Source of the DNA: Lysobacteraceae bacterium
Lineage (GTDB): Bacteria; Pseudomonadota; Gammaproteobacteria; Xanthomonadales; Ahniellaceae
Length of the DNA: 59,133 nt
Assembly (NCBI GenBank): GCA_002995625.1
Contig: PVBP01000010.1
Coordinates: forward strand, 1-59,133
Direction: 5' to 3'
The position numbers and the translations under genes were made by a program. How positions within the stretch are numbered: the stretch's first letter is position 1; the number at the start of each line of letters is the position of its first letter. Below are positions 40,056 to 51,630 of this stretch, one piece after another. The notes below the pieces were generated by a model. The model saw only the letters and a list, made by a program, of their open reading frames with translations. It did no database searches and had not been told where the DNA came from.

Positions 40056-41516
40056 TCACCCGAAACGCCGTGCGCCCGCGATGCCCACGAGCACCAGCAG
40101 CCCCGCCAGCAGCGCCAGCCACATGCGGTTGGGACCATCGACCGGCGTCGGCGGCTGCGGCACCGGCCCGAGTGACTGGACGAAGAGGTCGCAGGTCTCC
40201 GGGTTGTCTCCCGGAAAATAGTTGGTCGCCAGCGAAGCGAATACCAACGTCCGTCCGTCGCCGCTGATCCCGATCCGCTGCCAGTAGTCCGAGGGCGGCA
40301 ACTGGAAAAAGAGTCTCGCGCCGCACGGCAGCGCGTTGGGAAGTTGCCCTGCCGGAAGCGCTACCGCGCGGTTCGAGTTGGTCTCCCAGTCAAAGACGCG
40401 GACGATGTCGTTCGTGAAGAAGAACGCATAGTCGAGATAGACGAGACGCCGTCCGTCGCTTGACAAGTGCGGCGCAATCGAGCCGAGTGGATTGATCGAA
40501 CTCGCGCGTCGGACGATCCCTGTCGACCGCTGTTTGATGACAATCTTGCCGCCTGGCGGAAGTCCGGGCGCAAGGTCTATCGACGAGGTAGTAAATGCGA
40601 TAAGGTCTCCATCCGAGTTGATTGAAAAATAACCACCACTCGAACCGCCACTCGGTGAACCGTCGAGAGTCCTCGAAACAAGCTCTAGGGCTCCAGATTC
40701 GACATCGAGCACATAGAGCTGACGCAGACGATCCGGATTTGGCGCACCGGTCGTTAGTATCGGCCCGTTCGATGCGAAAGCCACGATTCTGCCATTGCGA
40801 CTGACCTGAAAATGCCCGTCGAGGTCGCGGCGATTGAATCCCGCGCGAATAACGCGAACCGACCCGCCCTCGATCCGCCTCTCACAAAAAGCAATCTCAT
40901 CACCGGTTACCGGCAAGCCAGCCAGACTAACGCAACCGAAGACGAGTCGAGTCGCATCCTGATCAATCAATCCACTTGACCCCCGAAAACCAGGACGATT
41001 AGCTTCGTCAGCAGTCAATACCCGCACCTGCTGGGTCTGACGGTCGTAGAGATACGTATAGTAGCCCGGCGTCGATGCGGCAGGATCGAGGTTCGTCGCG
41101 CTCGACACGAAAGCGACGAAGCGCCCATCGCGACTGATGGACAAGGGACCAAAATCCGCCCCGCCGAGCGCGCCAGGGGGCGAGGAAAAGTTTTGGAAGC
41201 CGCCGCTCGGTGTGCGGGAGGCCAGTTCGACCGAGCCCGCACGTCGGTCGATCACGATCACCTGGGAAGTGAAGGAGGTGAAGGGCGGCAGCCCCGCCAA
41301 CTGTAGGGGTCCCGAGGTGTATGCCGCAATCACCTGCCCGTCATCGGAGGCGACCATCAGGCGAAATTGGCCCGGCGCGTCGGCCAATCGTTCGATCAGC
41401 CGCTCGGGTGGCCCATCGCCCATTTGCGCCTTGACGCCGATCGGAAAGATGGCCAATATCACGCCGCCCATGAGGGCCATCGGGAGCATTCGCATGAAAA
41501 TCGTGATCCGCTTCAT
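40056..41516 (-). CDS. Secreted propeller-like (PD40/TolB-like) protein with C-terminal membrane sorting tail
   Basis: About 486 residues. The start MKRITIFMRMLPMALMGGVI gives a signal peptide (cleavage near VKAQ). Repeated blades of the PD40/WD40-like type follow: ISRDGRFVAFVSSATNLDP, VSRNGRIVAFASNGP, INSDGDLIAFTTSSIDL, LSSDGRRLVYLDY, ISGDGRTLVFASLATN. The end is Pro-rich, then a hydrophobic helix (MWLALLAGLLVLVGIAGA) and RRFG, like IPTL/PEP-CTERM-type sorting tails. Its first codons overlap the first codons of the subtilase gene on the other strand. Base composition is less GC-rich than flanking genes, a sign of acquisition. The 153 bases before 40056 hold nothing recognisable. Confidence 0.78.
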   Translation of the reverse strand: MKRITIFMRMLPMALMGGVILAIFPIGVKAQMGDGPPERLIERLADAPGQFRLMVASDDGQVIAAYTSGPLQLAGLPPFTSFTSQVIVIDRRAGSVELASRTPSGGFQNFSSPPGALGGADFGPLSISRDGRFVAFVSSATNLDPAASTPGYYTYLYDRQTQQVRVLTADEANRPGFRGSSGLIDQDATRLVFGCVSLAGLPVTGDEIAFCERRIEGGSVRVIRAGFNRRDLDGHFQVSRNGRIVAFASNGPILTTGAPNPDRLRQLYVLDVESGALELVSRTLDGSPSGGSSGGYFSINSDGDLIAFTTSSIDLAPGLPPGGKIVIKQRSTGIVRRASSINPLGSIAPHLSSDGRRLVYLDYAFFFTNDIVRVFDWETNSNRAVALPAGQLPNALPCGARLFFQLPPSDYWQRIGISGDGRTLVFASLATNYFPGDNPETCDLFVQSLGPVPQPPTPVDGPNRMWLALLAGLLVLVGIAGARRFG

Positions 41517-44456
41517 CGCTGCGTGCCTCGTCGCCGTACCGGCCGCGAGTCTGGCACTGCCCCCCCCCCCGCGCAAGCGCCTGCTGAAATCCTCCTCGTC
41601 GCCGAGCTGCGACCGGAAGTCGGCTCGGCCGCGCGCTTCACCCATCGCGGCATCGGAGGTCTGCCTTCGATTACCGCGTTCCAAGGCCTGCGTCGCGCGA
41701 CGCCCTTGCTGCCGATGGCGCCCGAACGGGTGCGCCGCGGCGAAACCCCACCGCCCACGACGAACGATGCCGCCGCGATCCTGCGCCGGCAGGTGCTGCT
41801 GAGCTACGCACCTGGAATCACGGCCGCCGAACGCCAGCGGCAATTGGAGCTGTCGGGTCTCTTCACACGGGTTGCCGTCATTCCCGATCGCCCGCGGCCC
41901 GTTCGCTGGGCGCAGGCCAACACCGAACCCTTCGGTGCGGCCGTCGGCGATCCGCACCGCTGGCAGTGGGCCTTGCCCGCCATCGCCGCGCCGGGCGTCT
42001 CCGGAGCCTGGCACCTGACGTCCGGCCGATCGAAGTTGGCGAGCCTCGATCTCGGCATCGTGCCGGGTCACCCGGACGTCCCGGCGACTGGACTCGCTAA
42101 CTTTCGTCTGCACAATTCGTCGCGAATCATTTGGCTGGGTGGACCAGTACTGAGGCCAAACGAGCTGGGCATCACTGTTCCTGGTGACTTACCTCCACAC
42201 CATGGGACACACGTCAATACGCTGATGGCCGCGCCGATCAACGGCCAGGGCATCGCCGGGGTCTGCCCGAGCTGCACGCTCCAGACCTTCCGAACCGAAG
42301 GCGATCTGGTGCTCTTCGAGGGCGCCAATCTCTCCGGCCGGTTCGGAGCGACCGCCCTCAACATGAGCTTCGAGCCCATCCTCATCGGGGGTAATGAACT
42401 CATCGCTTTCAGTCTCGCGCTCGATCTCCTCGCCAATCGCGACGTGTCCGTCGTCGCATCGGCCGGCAACGATCGCGCTCCACTGGCGGGCTGGGGTCCA
42501 AACACGGTGCCGCACGGCAAGCCCTTCGTGCTGAAGATCGGAGCGACCGATGCGGACAACCACCTGTGGGACGAATCTCGAATCGTCACCCTGCCGACCA
42601 GTCGGCGGCACCCCGTGCGGGCGCTCTCGAACCTCTGCACGACCCCCGGAGACCCCGACTGCATTCCGCGGGTCATCGCCGATCGCTGCGCGAATTCATT
42701 TGGCGGCAGCCAATGCGGCAGCAGCTTCGGCACGGTCCCGAACGTGCTGGATCTGGTCGCCCCGGGCGCACAGGTCATCGGCGGCATGGTCACTGGCATA
42801 CCGACCCAGCCCGGTGTCTACGTTGCCGTCCCGCCTGACCCGACCAATTCCAATGCCCAGGCACCCTCCCAGACCGGTCTCGGCGTCGCGGCCAATGGCG
42901 TCGCCACCAACGACCCCTCGCCGAGCGGGCACCATTGGGGCCCGATGACCGGCACCTCGATGGCGGCGCCACACGTGACTGCGACCGCAGGCCTGATGCG
43001 CTCGATCAACCCGCTGCTGGCGGCCACTTCGGTCCGGCAGGGCCTTCGCGACGGCGCCAATCCGAACGTGCCGGGCTACACGCCAGCGCGCATGGGGGCG
43101 GGCCTCTTGAACGCGCGCAACGCCGTCGAACGCGCGGCCGGGACGGTCCGTGGCAGCGTGCAGCGCAACCGGCTGGTGCCGATGTTCGCGTTTTACGCGG
43201 CGACGACGACGGTGCCGGAGGAGATCGGCGCCGAGGAGGCAGAAGTCTTCGGCTCGCAGCCCTTGCATTCGTGGCTCTACACCACGAATCCGCAGCTTGC
43301 ATCGGCCGCCACGGCTGGTGACCTTTACTTGAGTAGCGACGCGGCCTTCAGCCCGACCATGCCAGCGGCCTACGAACACTCGCACCTGCTGCAGCCGATG
43401 TCGCGCCGGATCGGCATCCCGATCCCGCCGGCGCTGTATACGCTGCCCAGCGGTGCCGGCAAGGGCTTCCGCAACCCGGCAGCCTCGTTCTGGGTCTTCA
43501 CCACGCCGCATTCGCCGCTGCCGGGCTACACCCTGCAACCGCTTTATCGGTTGAGTACCCATCATGCCCCGGCCTGCGCGGCAGAACAGCGCAAGCACCT
43601 CTACACGACCAGCGCAAGCGAAGCCCAGAGCCTGATCGGCGGCACGCCGGTCTGTGGCGTGCATCCGCTCACCATGCGCTATCGCTTCGAGAGCATCGAG
43701 GGCTACATCTTCGATCGCGCGGGGCCGCGGCCGACCGGCGCACGCGCCCTGTTCCGTGGTTACCACGCGACGCTGCGCGTCGCGGCGCTGATCGTCGAAA
43801 GCGAAGAGCTGACCACCGCCTTCACCGACTACGTGGTCAATACGACCACGCAAGAGACCAATGATGATTTCCTCGGTTGGGTCTATCCGTCGTTCCGTCG
43901 ACCCGATCCCGACCTCGATCCGACTCAGCCGAGCACGCTGCCGGCCGACAGGGACAACGACGGCCTGATCGACGGACTCGAACTGGCCTTTGGTCTCAAC
44001 GAGCAGAGCGCCGACGGCGACTGCGACGGCGTGAGCGACGCCGTCGAGTACGGCTTCGCGAACCTGCCGGACGACCCGATGTCGCCGACCGCGACCTGCA
44101 CCGACGGTCGACTCAACGCGGTCTACGACGCGGGCCTCCAGACCGTGACGGTGACCTTGTCGAACCCGGTCGGCCCCGTGGCCTTGCCGGCTGGGACGAC
44201 TGTGAACGTATATCCCGGGGCCGTGCCGGCATCGTGGTCGCAGGCCTGCATGCCCATGGCGACCATCACATGGGTCGTGGCCTTCGAGTGCACCTTGCCG
44301 TCCGCGCTGGCGCCCGGCGCGAACGCAGCGATCAGCTTCCACTTCACGGGTCTTAGTGGCCCGCCGTTCGTGCCCGGCGCAGGACAGGCCGAGATCGGGC
44401 TCGTGCCCGGTGGCTTGAGCGATCCCGTACCGTCGAACAACACCGCGACGTTCTGA
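41494..44456 (+). CDS. Secreted subtilisin-like serine protease, out of frame at a poly-C tract
   Basis: A signal peptide (MKIVIRFIAACLVAVPAASL) starts at 41494 after a GGGAG ribosome site. The protease lies in the next frame from about 41571. The junction is C11 at 41560-41570; one more or two fewer C would give one protein of about 987 residues. Catalytic residues: Asp (42048) in ASLDLGIVPGHPD, His (42201) in HHGTHV, Asn in SAGND, Ser (42957) in TGTSMAAPHV. The C-terminal part has two DUF5648-like modules (LYTTNP..., HLYTTSASEAQSL), a Ca-binding-like DRDNDGLIDGLELAFGL region, and a DUF11-like end (VPSNNTATF). An upstream frame start at 41367 lacks a signal peptide and is rejected. Less GC-rich than neighbours. 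Confidence 0.82.
41560..41570 (+). repeat. Run of 11 C at signal peptide/protease junction
   Basis: Eleven consecutive C separate the codons of the signal peptide end (GCA CTG) from GCG CAA GCG, the start of the mature protease frame. Such long homopolymers change length by slipped-strand mispairing and are classic on/off switches of surface proteins in other bacteria. With 11 the gene is off. It is also the kind of site where a sequencing machine can miscount. Confidence 0.85.
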
Positions 44457-45005
44457 TTTATCGCCGGCCGGACGCCCGTGACAGACGGGCGCCCGGGCGG
44501 TCAACCTACCGCGACTGGCCCCTCGCCTTTCCGAATCGAAGCGAAGCCGAGCGGGGCGAGCCCCGCTCTACAGACCCCGGCGTGAGGGCGCCTTGTCGCA
44601 CCGATGGTGGCGAGTCCCTGTCGTGCCGGCCTTGGCCGGCGCGGGTTCGTATTGCGACGGCCAGGTCCGAGCGGGGCGAACCCCGCACGACCGGTCAACG
44701 CGGCGAGCATGTAAAGGATTTGGCCCTCACATTGGACGGCGCGTCGGTCGTGGCCGTTGCTGCGGCTTGCCGGATCAACACGCGCCCGAGTGGGGCGAGC
44801 CCCGCTCTACATCAGCCCGGCGCGAGGGCGCCTTGTCGCACCGACGGTGGCGAGTCCCTGTAGACCCGGCCTTGGCCGGCGCGGGTTGGTGTTGCGATGT
44901 TCGGGCCCGGGCGGGGCGCGCCCCGCCCTGCAGAATACGGTGAGGACCGATGCGGGGAGAGCCTCGCTCCCCCGTTCGGGGTGACGTGAAACTGAGACCT
45001 TGGAA
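44457..45005. repeat. REP-like palindrome array, 120-base spacing
   Basis: Four palindromes AGCGGGGCGAGCCCCGCT and variants sit at about 44549-44571, 44670-44689, 44790-44810 and 44910-44933, close to 120 bases apart. On the minus strand two of them read GTAGAGCGGGGCTCGCCCCGC, with a GTAG head as in REP elements. The spacers after the first and third are near copies (GAGGGCGCCTTGTCGCACCG onwards), so a block of about 240 bases was duplicated. A 7-bp hairpin CGCCCGT-GACAG-ACGGGCG (44473-44491) lies after the subtilase stop and may act as a terminator, though no T-run follows. No gene supported. Confidence 0.8.
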
Positions 45006-45704
45006 TCAGGCGTCGATCCAGACCAGGGTCGCCATCCGGCCCGCGTCGGCCGAGCGTCGCCATGAGTAGAAGGTGTCCGCCTCGCTGATCGTGCAGCGGT
45101 CGCCGCCGCTCACGCGTTCGACCCCGAGCGCGGCGAGCCGGCGTCGTGCCAGCGCCGGCAGGTCGCACCACCAGTGGCCCGGGCGGCTGTCGCGGAAGGC
45201 CGTGGCGGCCTCGGCGTCGCGCGACACGAAGGCCTCCCGCACCACGGCGTCGACCTCATAGGCCTCGGGGCCGGCCGCAGGACCGATCCACGCCACGAGC
45301 CGGGCCGGGTCGATGTCGAGCCGATCCACGGCGGTCTCGACGATACCGGCCGCAAGGCCACGCCAGCCGGCGTGGACCGCGGCGATCGCCGATCCATCGT
45401 CGGCCGCCAACAGGATCGGCAGGCAGTCGGCGGTCCGCACCGCCAGCACCACGCCCGGTTCGCGCGTGATCGCGGCATCGGCCTCGGGCTCGGCTCCAAC
45501 CTCGGCCAAGTCCGCATCGTCGAGGACCCGGGTGCCGTGCACCTGCCGGAGCCAGCGTGGTTCCGAGGGCAGGCCTAGCGCATCGCGCAGCCGCGCGCGG
45601 GCCGCCGGATCGCGCCAGTCGCCGGGCCATGCGCGCGTGCTCATCGCCGCGTGCACCGTCCGCGGCGCAGGCCAATCGGGAACGACGAAGGGCGCGATGC
45701 TCAC
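45006..45704 (-). CDS. pgeF: PgeF/YfiH peptidoglycan-editing (multicopper-oxidase-like) factor
   Basis: About 232 residues. Cysteine-type enzyme of the YfiH/polyphenol-oxidase family that in E. coli removes wrongly placed L-Ser from cell-wall precursors. Motifs: [24 protein letters not shown] (Cys), [15 protein letters not shown] (His) and [15 protein letters not shown] start in a GTGA overlap with rluD, the usual gene order. Good match in length and motifs. Confidence 0.93.
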   Translation of the reverse strand: MSIAPFVVPDWPAPRTVHAAMSTRAWPGDWRDPAARARLRDALGLPSEPRWLRQVHGTRVLDDADLAEVGAEPEADAAITREPGVVLAVRTADCLPILLAADDGSAIAAVHAGWRGLAAGIVETAVDRLDIDPARLVAWIGPAAGPEAYEVDAVVREAFVSRDAEAATAFRDSRPGHWWCDLPALARRRLAALGVERVSGGDRCTISEADTFYSWRRSADAGRMATLVWIDA

Positions 45705-46696
45705 TCGGCGTGCGCGCGCGTGTCCGCGCGCAGGGCCTCGATCAGGCGCGCGAGGTCCGCCGGGCGCGGCGCCTCGGCGACGACCGGCTTGCCGGTGCGC
45801 GGATGCGCGAACTCGATCCGCTCCGCGTGCAGCGCCTGGCGGCGGAAGCCGCGCAGCACCTCGACCAGTTCCGCACCGGCGCCCTTGGGCAGCTTGAGCC
45901 CGCCGCCGTACAGCGGATCGCCGACCAGCGGGTGGCGGATGTGGGCCATGTGGACGCGGATCTGGTGGGTGCGCCCGGTCTCGAGGCGGCACTCGACGCG
46001 GGTGTGGGCGCGAAAGCGCTCGCGGACCCGGTAGTGCGTCGTCGCCGTGCGGCCACCGGCCTCCTCGTCGCGGATCGCCTGGCGCAGGCGGTCGGTCGGA
46101 TGCCGGCCGATCGCGGCGTCGATGGTCCCGCCGGCGACGATCGTCCCGTGCACGACGGCCTCGTACTGGCGATGCACATCGCGCGCGGCGAGCGCGGCCA
46201 CCAGCGCGGCATGGGCCTTCAGCGTGCGCGCGACCATCATCACGCCGCTGGTCTCCTTGTCCAGGCGGTGGACGATGCCGGCGCGCGGCAGCGCCGCGAG
46301 CTTCGGATCATGGTGCAGCAGCGCGTTCTCGAGCGTGCCGGCCGGGTTGCCCGCCCCCGGGTGTACCACCAGCCCGGCGGGCTTGGCGATCACCAGCACG
46401 TCGCGGTCCTCTTGGACGATGTCGAGCGCGATCGGCTCGGCCGCGCTGTCGGTGTGGGCCTCGATGGCCGTGTCCAGCACCAGTCGCTCGCCTCCGGTGA
46501 CCGGATCGCTCGGCTTGCAAGCGCGGCCATCGACCGTCAGTTCGCCGGACTTGATCCAGCCTGTGATGCGCGAGCGCGAATAGCCCTTGAGGACCTCGGC
46601 CGCGGCGCGGTCGGCCCGCGAGCCCGCGAGGTCGTCGGGCACGGTGGCCTCGAGGCGGAGGCGATCCGGAGCAGTGGCGCCAGGGGCGTGGTTCAT
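45701..46696 (-). CDS. rluD: RluD, 23S rRNA pseudouridine synthase
   Basis: About 331 residues. An S4 RNA-binding domain ([22 protein letters not shown]) is followed by the RluA-type catalytic domain with the active Asp in [13 protein letters not shown] and [15 protein letters not shown]. RluD makes pseudouridines in helix 69 of 23S rRNA and supports ribosome assembly. The ATG at 46696 is chosen; the longer frame would run over the bamD start. It diverges from bamD with a 70-base shared promoter region, and overlaps pgeF (GTGA). Confidence 0.95.
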   Translation of the reverse strand: MNHAPGATAPDRLRLEATVPDDLAGSRADRAAAEVLKGYSRSRITGWIKSGELTVDGRACKPSDPVTGGERLVLDTAIEAHTDSAAEPIALDIVQEDRDVLVIAKPAGLVVHPGAGNPAGTLENALLHHDPKLAALPRAGIVHRLDKETSGVMMVARTLKAHAALVAALAARDVHRQYEAVVHGTIVAGGTIDAAIGRHPTDRLRQAIRDEEAGGRTATTHYRVRERFRAHTRVECRLETGRTHQIRVHMAHIRHPLVGDPLYGGGLKLPKGAGAELVEVLRGFRRQALHAERIEFAHPRTGKPVVAEAPRPADLARLIEALRADTRAHAE

Positions 46697-46766
46697 GGGG
46701 GAGTCGGCGGGGCTTGGGCTATCATGCGCGGCCCATTCTAGACGGCGTGACCGGACGCAACCCGAC

Positions 46767-47600
46767 ATGCTGAAACTCCTGATCCGGATGGTCGCGCTCG
46801 CCGCGATGCTGGCGGTCCTGACCGGCTGCAACTTCGGCCGCAGCGTGGATGCGACCGAGACCTTGCCGGTCGAGGAGATGTACCGCGAGGCCAACCAGTC
46901 GATGCGCGCCGGCAACTACGAGCGCGCGGTGCGCTACTACCGGCGGCTGATCGCGCGCTTCCCGATCGGCCGCCATACCGAGCAGGCCGAGCTCGAACTC
47001 GGCTACGCGCAGTTCAAGAACCGGAGCTACGAGGAAGCGCTGAGCCAGGTCAACCGCTTCATCCGCCAGTATCCGACGCACGCGCACATCGACTACGCGT
47101 TCTACCTGCGCGGGCTGATCAACTTCGAGCGCGAGTCCGGCCTGCTCGAGCGCTGGATCAAGTCCGACGCGACGCGCCGCGACCAGGGCTTTGCGCGACA
47201 GTCGTTCCAGGACTTCGGCGAGCTGCTGCAGCGCTTTCCGGACAGCCGCTACGCGGCGGACGCGCGCCAGCGGATGATCCACCTGCGCAACGACCTCGCG
47301 CAGTCCGAGCTCAACGTCGCCAGCTACTACTTCCGGCGCGGCGCCTACGTCGCCGCGCAGAGCCGCGCGAAGACGATCATCGAGATCTACCAGGAAACGC
47401 CGCAGGCCGGAGAAGCCCTCGCGATCATGGCCGAGAGCTACGCGCGGCTCGGGCAGGACCGGCTCGCGGCCGACGTGCGCTCGGTGCTCGAGCTCAACTA
47501 CCCCGACCACCCGTACCTGCGCGGCGCGTGGCCGGCGCGCGGCAATCGCTTCTGGCAACTGGTGCCCTTCATCGGCGAGAGCCGCGCGCGCGGCGGCTGA
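46767..47600 (+). CDS. bamD: BamD, outer-membrane assembly lipoprotein
   Basis: 277 residues. Signal peptide with lipobox ([11 protein letters not shown], Cys at about residue 18), then TPR repeats: [40 protein letters not shown], then [16 protein letters not shown]. Essential part of the BAM complex that folds outer-membrane barrels. The divergent bamD/rluD arrangement is conserved in gammaproteobacteria. The ATG gives a proper lipoprotein start. Confidence 0.96.
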   Translation: MLKLLIRMVALAAMLAVLTGCNFGRSVDATETLPVEEMYREANQSMRAGNYERAVRYYRRLIARFPIGRHTEQAELELGYAQFKNRSYEEALSQVNRFIRQYPTHAHIDYAFYLRGLINFERESGLLERWIKSDATRRDQGFARQSFQDFGELLQRFPDSRYAADARQRMIHLRNDLAQSELNVASYYFRRGAYVAAQSRAKTIIEIYQETPQAGEALAIMAESYARLGQDRLAADVRSVLELNYPDHPYLRGAWPARGNRFWQLVPFIGESRARGG

Positions 47601-47624
47601 TCGCACGGTCGCGGCTTTCCCGCG

Positions 47625-48539
47625 ATGGCGCCCGGGCCCCCGCGCGACGCGCCGCTCCGCGGCAATGGTCGGCGCCTCGAGTGTTTCCTGAGGCCGGTCG
47701 GCGCCGGCGACCGCCGCGCGATCGGCATCTCGATCCACCGCAAGAGTGACGGCGTGCTGCTCGCCCGCGGCTGCTTGCGTCTGACCGGTCGGGTCATCCT
47801 GCTTCGCATCGACCGCGCCAGCCGTGATTTCGTGCCGAGGCTGGTCCGGGGGGAACTGTCGCCGCTGCTGGCCGCCCGGCATCCCCGCGGGCGGCTCGAG
47901 ATCTCGCACGCCCGAATGCCGCTTCGGGTCGCGGGCACCGGACCGGCGCGCGGCGCGCGGCCGGATCGGACGAGGGTGCGCGCGGCCTCGGACCCGGCCG
48001 CCCGCCGCCTCGCCGCGGTCCGCGCCGAGGTCCCGAAGGATTACGGTCCGGCGCGCGATCTCGCACCGCAGCGCGAGCCCCGCTGGCTCGCCTTCGCCGG
48101 CCAGGACCACGCCGGTCGCGAGTGCTGGCTCGCGCCCGAGGCGCTGCGCGCGTGGCGGCGGATGGCCGGCGCGGCCCTCGCCGACGGCGTCGCGCTGGTG
48201 CCCGTCTCGGGGTTCCGGAGCGCCGACTACCAGACGCGGATCCTCGCGGCGAAGCGGGCGCGGGGGCTCACGATGGCCGAGATCCTCGCGGTCAACGCGG
48301 CGCCCGGCTACAGCGAGCACCACACCGGCCGCGCGCTCGATCTGACGACACCCGGCTGCCCGCCGGCCGAGCCCGAGTTCGAGGCCACCGCGGCCTTCCG
48401 CTGGCTGGCTGCGCGGGCGCACGAGTTCGGCTTTCGGATGTCGTACCCGCGCGGCAATCCGCACGGCATCGTGCCGGAACCTTGGCACTGGTTCTTCGTC
48501 GGGTTCGGTGCGGCGACGGTCCTCCCCGATACCCCGTAG
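47625..48539 (+). CDS. VanY-type D-Ala-D-Ala carboxypeptidase
   Basis: 304 residues. The C-terminal half (about 150-300) is a zinc peptidase of the VanY/M15B family: SGFRSADYQTRIL, YSEHHTGRALDL with His and Asp metal ligands, and EPWHWFFVG with the third ligand His. It cuts D-Ala-D-Ala or related peptidoglycan stems. The N-terminal 130 residues are Arg-rich with a beta-like part (GVLLARGCLRLTGRVILLRI) that I cannot place. No clear signal peptide is seen, which is odd for a cell-wall enzyme. It starts 25 bases after bamD, possibly co-transcribed. Confidence 0.82.
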   Translation: MAPGPPRDAPLRGNGRRLECFLRPVGAGDRRAIGISIHRKSDGVLLARGCLRLTGRVILLRIDRASRDFVPRLVRGELSPLLAARHPRGRLEISHARMPLRVAGTGPARGARPDRTRVRAASDPAARRLAAVRAEVPKDYGPARDLAPQREPRWLAFAGQDHAGRECWLAPEALRAWRRMAGAALADGVALVPVSGFRSADYQTRILAAKRARGLTMAEILAVNAAPGYSEHHTGRALDLTTPGCPPAEPEFEATAAFRWLAARAHEFGFRMSYPRGNPHGIVPEPWHWFFVGFGAATVLPDTP

Positions 48540-48631
48540 CGCGGCACCCGCGGTCGCTCGACCGGGATGCGCCGGCCGGGGCCGGCGCCATGCGGTGAAC
48601 GGCCTCGATCCCGTCGCTGCGTCCCCTCGCC

Positions 48632-50071
<1,440 letters not shown>

Positions 50072-50274
50072 GGCGGCGACCTGGGCAGGCGGGCCGTCGA
50101 TCATAGCCCGGCCCTTGCGTCAGCCGATTCGTACACGCCGATCCGCCCGCCACGCACGTCGCGACAGGACGGATTGCCATCGGCGGCGCGCCCGCGAACG
50201 CCTACCTTGTCGCTCACCGGACGCCACCGCGGCGACCGGCCTTCGAGACCCACCCACCGACAAGGAGCACTCCG

Positions 50275-50598
50275 ATGCGCACCACCCTCAAGTCCCTGCT
50301 GGCCGCCACCCTCCTCGCCCTCGCGTCGTTCGGCGCGGTCGCGGCGCAGCCGGTCAACATCAACACCGCCGACGCGAAGCAGCTGGCCGACGCGCTGAAC
50401 GGCGTGGGCCCGGCGAAGGCCCAGGCGATCATCGCGTGGCGCGAGGCCAACGGCCCGTTCCAGAGCGTCGAGCAGCTCGCCGAGGTCCGCGGCATCGGCC
50501 TGCGCACGGTCGAGCTGAACCGCGACGTGATCACGCTCGGCAGCGAGGCCGAGGCCACGACGCCGGCCCAGCCGGTCGTCGCCGGCGCGCCGCGCTGA
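50275..50598 (+). CDS. ComEA-like secreted helix-hairpin-helix DNA-binding protein
   Basis: 107 residues. A signal peptide of 23 residues ends in VAA-Q, followed at once by the ComEA core: PVNINTADAKQLADALNGVG, AIIAWREANGPFQSVEQLAEV, and the second hairpin RGIGLRTVELNRDVITL. Such proteins bind incoming double-stranded DNA in the periplasm during natural transformation. Short tail rich in Ala/Pro. Divergent from the M20 gene; good AAGGAG ribosome site. Confidence 0.88.
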   Translation: MRTTLKSLLAATLLALASFGAVAAQPVNINTADAKQLADALNGVGPAKAQAIIAWREANGPFQSVEQLAEVRGIGLRTVELNRDVITLGSEAEATTPAQPVVAGAPR

Positions 50599-50617
50599 GC
50601 CGGCCGAACGGCGAGGC

Positions 50618-50650
50618 GACGCTCCGTCCGGCAGGCCCGGACGGGGCGTC
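50618..50650 (+). terminator. Strong hairpin after the comEA-like gene
   Basis: GACGCTCCGTCCGG (50618-50631) pairs with CCGGACGGGGCGTC (50637-50650) through 14 base pairs, including one G-U, around a 5-base loop CAGGC. It starts 19 bases after the stop codon. There is no T-run after it, so termination would have to be non-canonical or Rho-assisted; it could also protect the mRNA end. Confidence 0.5.
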
Positions 50651-50726
50651 GGCCTGTTCGGTGGTCGTACCCGAGCGTCGGGCCGATCGTGCCGCCCGCA
50701 CGACGCGGCTTCCGTACACTGCGCGG

Positions 50727-51347
50727 ATGCACGTCGAGCACCTGACGCCCGCCGACTACCGGGTGATGCCGTGGCAGAACGGACGCGGCGCGACCGCCGA
50801 GATCCGCCGGCACCCGCGCGACGGCGAGGCCAGCCTGAACTTCGACTGGCGCCTGTCGCTGGCCGCGATCGACGCCGACGGCGAGTTCTCGCTGTTCCCG
50901 GGCTACGACCGCAGCATCCTGACCGTCGACGGCGACGGCATCGCGCTGATCGTCGGTGACCGGGCGCCGATCGAGCTCGGGCCGCGCGCGGCGCCGCACG
51001 CCTTCCCGGGCGACGAGCCCGCCCGCTGCCACCTGCTCGGCGGACCCACGCGCGACTTCAACGTGATGACCCGGCGTGGCCGCGCCAGCCACACCCTGCT
51101 GCGCCGCCCTCTGGTCGGCCCGATGGTGCTGCTGCCGGAACCGGGCGTGCTGTGGGCCGTGCACGTGCTGGCCGGCTGGACCCGGCCGCAGAACGATCCA
51201 GGCGCGGCCACCGCGCAGGCCGGCGATACCCTGATCGTCGAACTGGAACCCGGCGACCGACCGCTGGTGCTGGGCGGCTCGGGCGAACTGGCGCTGGCAC
51301 GAATTCACCAGCGGACGGCCCCTCCCCCTCCCGACGCGCGGACCTGA
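50727..51347 (+). CDS. HutD/Ves family protein
   Basis: 206 residues, a cupin-type bicupin fold. The start is typical: LTPADYRVMPWQNGRGATAE, then FDWRLSLAAIDADGEFSLFP, DRSILTVDGDGIALI and HAFPGDEPARCHLLGGPTRD with FNVMTRRG. HutD is linked to histidine use in Pseudomonas, and E. coli Ves is a cold- and stress-linked relative. No hut genes are near, so the role here is open. Confidence 0.88.
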   Translation: MHVEHLTPADYRVMPWQNGRGATAEIRRHPRDGEASLNFDWRLSLAAIDADGEFSLFPGYDRSILTVDGDGIALIVGDRAPIELGPRAAPHAFPGDEPARCHLLGGPTRDFNVMTRRGRASHTLLRRPLVGPMVLLPEPGVLWAVHVLAGWTRPQNDPGAATAQAGDTLIVELEPGDRPLVLGGSGELALARIHQRTAPPPPDART

Positions 51348-51630
51348 TTCCGGTTGGCGATCGGATGGCCGACATGGCCCTCGGCCGATGGGGGCCGGCC
51401 GGCAGCCGCGCCGGATCGATCGTCGTGTCCGGCTGTCTGCGACCACCGGGAGCGCGTGCGGCCAGGTGCCTGAAGGACGGTGCTCGGTCTCCGCTGCTGA
51501 CGCGCAAACGCGGGAGACGTTGCGCCGATTCTGACGCCAGCGAGCGTTCACGATCACGAACGCGCAGTCGGCCTCAGGATCACCGTCCGTTCGCCGACGC
51601 GAACGTGTCGGCGCCCGTCCACCACCGGCC

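Noticed and set aside
41367-44456. Subtilase starting at 41367 in its own frame (1029 codons)
   Set aside because: The first 65 codons lack a signal peptide, have His/Arg-rich shadow composition and no ribosome site, and run antisense to the other secreted protein. The signal peptide in the neighbouring frame at 41494 is far more convincing.
44582-44984. Small open frames inside the second repeat array
   Set aside because: They arise from the repeated units themselves, differ only by repeat phase and lack ribosome sites.
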